A stretch of DNA of 64,000 nucleotides, from NCBI GenBank assembly GCA_034509735.1, contig JACGWO010000012.1:26999188-27063187 (forward strand), read 5' to 3'. The position numbers and the translations under genes were made by a program. Source of the stretch: Sesamum alatum. Its lineage: Eukaryota; Streptophyta; Magnoliopsida; Lamiales; Pedaliaceae. The notes under the pieces were generated by a model. The model worked only from the letters and a program-made list of their open reading frames with translations. It searched no databases and had not been told where the DNA came from. Positions 61,981 through 64,000 of this stretch are shown piece after piece (positions within the stretch are counted from its first letter, which is position 1; every line of letters begins with the position of its first letter).

Positions 61981-63072
61981 GGATAAATTTTACTATATTT
62001 ATACCCTTTTACGAACACCTCCTTATTGTTGAGAAATGATAAAAAAAAAAAAACCCTCATATTTGATAAAATATGTAATCCATGGATGGAGGCTTGGAAT
62101 TGTCCATTTTGTCCTTATTGTATTTCTTAATTTTAAAAAATTTGAAACATTATAAAAGGTGGACGAGGTGGATGAGAAAATTTAAAAGAATTGCCCACTA
62201 AGTCCATAAAAAAATTCAAAATAAGTAAAATTATAAATAATAATCCAGAAGGGCCTTTTCGTCAGTTCACTACTGATACATACCGTGGTAGAAAGATCTT
62301 CACGAAAATTCTAAAATCAAAAAAGGATTAACCTGCAAAACAGGAATTAACACTCCGATGCTTAAGTCAATAATGTTCCTACTGAAGAAATAAAGGAAAA
62401 ACTTGGATCAGAGTGAGAATAATGGTTGAATATGATACTATAGTGAAGAAAATCGTGTGGAGTGCAAAAAGTAAGCTTAAGATAGCTTCAAAATCGAGAG
62501 GGTAAGAGTTGGAGAATAGATATTACCAAAGTGACTGCACAAAGGGTCTATTTATAAACGACCATGGACTTATCTAGACGAAGATATGACCATTTACAAT
62601 CTTGTCTCAGAATCCAAGAACTTGTTACCTATTGCTTGAAGATATGATTACAACGGGATTGGTGGGAGTTTGTTGGACATTTTTTAGTATGGCGTGTCCC
62701 AATATATCAGCGACCTGTGTGATGTGGCCTCTTGTATGTTGATTTGCCTTACTGGATTGGACTCGTTTCTTGGGCCTGCCAAGTTTAGTTAGGATAATGC
62801 AAGTTATGGGCTTAATACATTGGTCATGGGCCAGCAAGGCTGGACCTGCTGGGGTACTCGGTTGGGGCCCATTTTCTTATTTGTGGGTTTTTTAAGAAAA
62901 TATGTGGGGGCATCAACTACAAAAAAATGAATGAAAACCTAACAAAGACTAACAAATTGAGCTAGTTGTTGGACGACTGCTAAAATCAGAGGGGCATTGC
63001 TAACTTTTTAGACAACGAAAGAATATTTATAATTATGCAAAAAACCTCTGGAAAGCTCGTTGTAATTTACCC
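61981..63072. mobile_element. MITE family A-prime, split by a solo LTR
   Basis: Starts GGATAAATTTTAC and ends GTTGTAATTTACCC. The interior (ATGTAATCCATGG, ACCTAACAAAGACTAACAAA, TTGAGCTAGTT) matches the element at 7,847-8,236. Without the LTR it would be about 445 bp. Confidence 0.6.
62274..62915 (-). mobile_element. Solo LTR, 642 bp
   Basis: TGATACATACC at one end and GGGGGCATCA at the other, with the exact 5-bp repeat ACTAC on both sides (62,269-62,273 and 62,916-62,920). On the minus strand it reads TGATGCCCCC at its start, has TATAAATAGACCC and then TTGACTTAAGCATCGGAG, typical of Ty3/Gypsy LTRs. Excision in silico of the LTR and one ACTAC restores the A-prime MITE. No internal region is left. 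Confidence 0.88.
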
Positions 63073-63260
63073 TTATATATAACATTTACCCTCTTACTAG
63101 TACAAAAAGAATTATTAGGGTATCTTAATTTGTTGATAAGTTATACGAAATGTGCTTAATGATGGTTAAAATTGAAATTTTGTGTAAATTTTTTTGTTGA
63201 CGTCAACATTTTCCATCTAAACATGTACAATTATAAACCAACAATTATTGAAGTTAAGTG

Positions 63261-63818
63261 TAATCATCTAAACAGTTTTTTTGAGAAAGTATAATTTTGT
63301 ATTTTTAGATAGGATCTACACGTAGAACAAGTGAAATTATTGCTAGTTTTTAGTTGAATTGTAAGGCCTGTTTTTATTAAGTAGGACAAGAGAAGTTATT
63401 GCTCATAGTCCATGACATTATTTATACTTGGCCTTATAAGTAAAGCGAACATTTCTATTAAATGTAAATGCTTTTACTCATATACATAAGTTTGTAACAT
63501 GTCATCACATGTTAATAGTTGTATATGTAAGAGCTCTAAATGGCTTTTAATTAAAGATAGGAATTGATTTATATACTCATTTAGTTATGGAAAATGTCTT
63601 TTATTTTAGATAGAAACAATTATTCAAATTATTAGTACATTAAAATATTAAAAAACAAAACAAGAAATACACAATCAATTACTAATATATTCTTTATTGC
63701 TCTGATGATTCAAAAAGATTTGATCATTTGACGACCAGCCAGAAACAAATTATGATCATAACCTATTTTTTTCGAGGATATATAATACTGTCGTTGCTAT
63801 ATATCCACATTTATTTAT
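63261..63818. other. 3' flank of Cys-rich gene C
   Basis: The last 130 bases are nearly identical in order to the flank beyond gene B (GATTTGATCATTTGACG, ACCAGCCAGAAACAAAT, TTCGAGGATATATAAT). Nothing else was recognised in the AT-rich remainder. Confidence 0.5.
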
Positions 63819-63907
63819 TTATTGTAAACTTGTCATATAATTATTTGCGCGGTCCAAATCGTTGTTTTGAGTTGTTGATTGATGTGGTGGCGGCCGGACA
63901 ATGTAAC
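63819..63907 (-). CDS. Terminal exon of a third Cys-rich array gene (copy C, partial)
   Basis: After the acceptor TTTACAAATGCAG the minus strand reads, in phase 1, (S)YIVRPPPHQSTTQ and on to NYMTSLQ and TAA at 63,819, the same position and phase as exon 2 of copies A and B. It matches copy B for the first 40 or so bases but keeps the 30-base stretch that B has lost. The first exon must lie to the right of the window. Whether that exon is intact cannot be told. Confidence 0.72.
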
Positions 63908-64000
63908 CTGCATTTACAAATCCTAATCAGTCACCTAATACAAGAATAGTAATCACAAAGGAATTCTTTTCACCAACAAATGATGCATAAAGAGTAATAA

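Larger units (their letters stand above)
61702..63260. mobile_element. MITE family B, copy 3, with two nested insertions
   Basis: The left edge AGGGTTGATTACACTTAGG and block TTACACTTGCACCC, and the right part (GTTGACGTCAACATTTTCC, AAGTTAAGTGTAATCATC), belong to family B. A family A-prime MITE (61,981-63,072) sits inside, and that in turn contains a solo LTR. ATGTAGATTTTAGG precedes both this copy and the one at 58,068, so the family B insertion is older than the gene duplication. Confidence 0.55.

Overview
The window is nuclear DNA of a flowering plant, most likely a eudicot. It is very AT-rich, genes have GT-AG introns, and most of the non-genic space is small transposon debris. No prokaryotic operon, CRISPR array or organellar gene set is present. 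Nothing in the sequence names the species.

Layout. Positions 1-22,990 carry no gene I can recognise. This part is a mosaic of miniature inverted-repeat elements, several with exact 9-11 bp target duplications typical of Mutator-like (MULE) insertions; one holds fragments of a GRF-type zinc-finger ORF. Positions 23,008-42,098 are gene-rich. They hold an IQ-domain calmodulin-binding gene (IQD11-like, +, five exons), an intronless geranylgeranyl-reductase (CHLP)-like gene broken by a one-base frameshift (+), a Trp-rich plant protein with a conserved N-terminal domain and an RGG tail (+, two exons), and an 11-exon type II membrane glycosyltransferase-like gene (-). Positions 42,100-50,390 are repeats plus a Copia gag remnant split by a TIR element. 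A single-exon seven-bladed WD40 gene of the JINGUBANG type (-) lies at 50,391-51,644. From 56,377 to the right edge is a tandem array of at least three two-exon genes (-) for small secreted Cys-rich proteins of the LTP/prolamin-like superfamily, spaced about 3.7 kb. The third is cut by the window end.

The array is the most interesting locus. Copies share exon structure, 3' flanks, promoter-side sequence and transposon insertions in intron and promoter, so the duplicated unit included its regulatory DNA and mobile elements. The two complete copies deviate from the eight-cysteine pattern in different ways. Other points worth checking are the CHLP-like frameshift, two solo LTRs whose empty sites can be read from related elements, and a GRF-containing MULE that could form a long hairpin.

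Exon models were built by hand from reading frames, splice consensus and family knowledge, with no transcript data.
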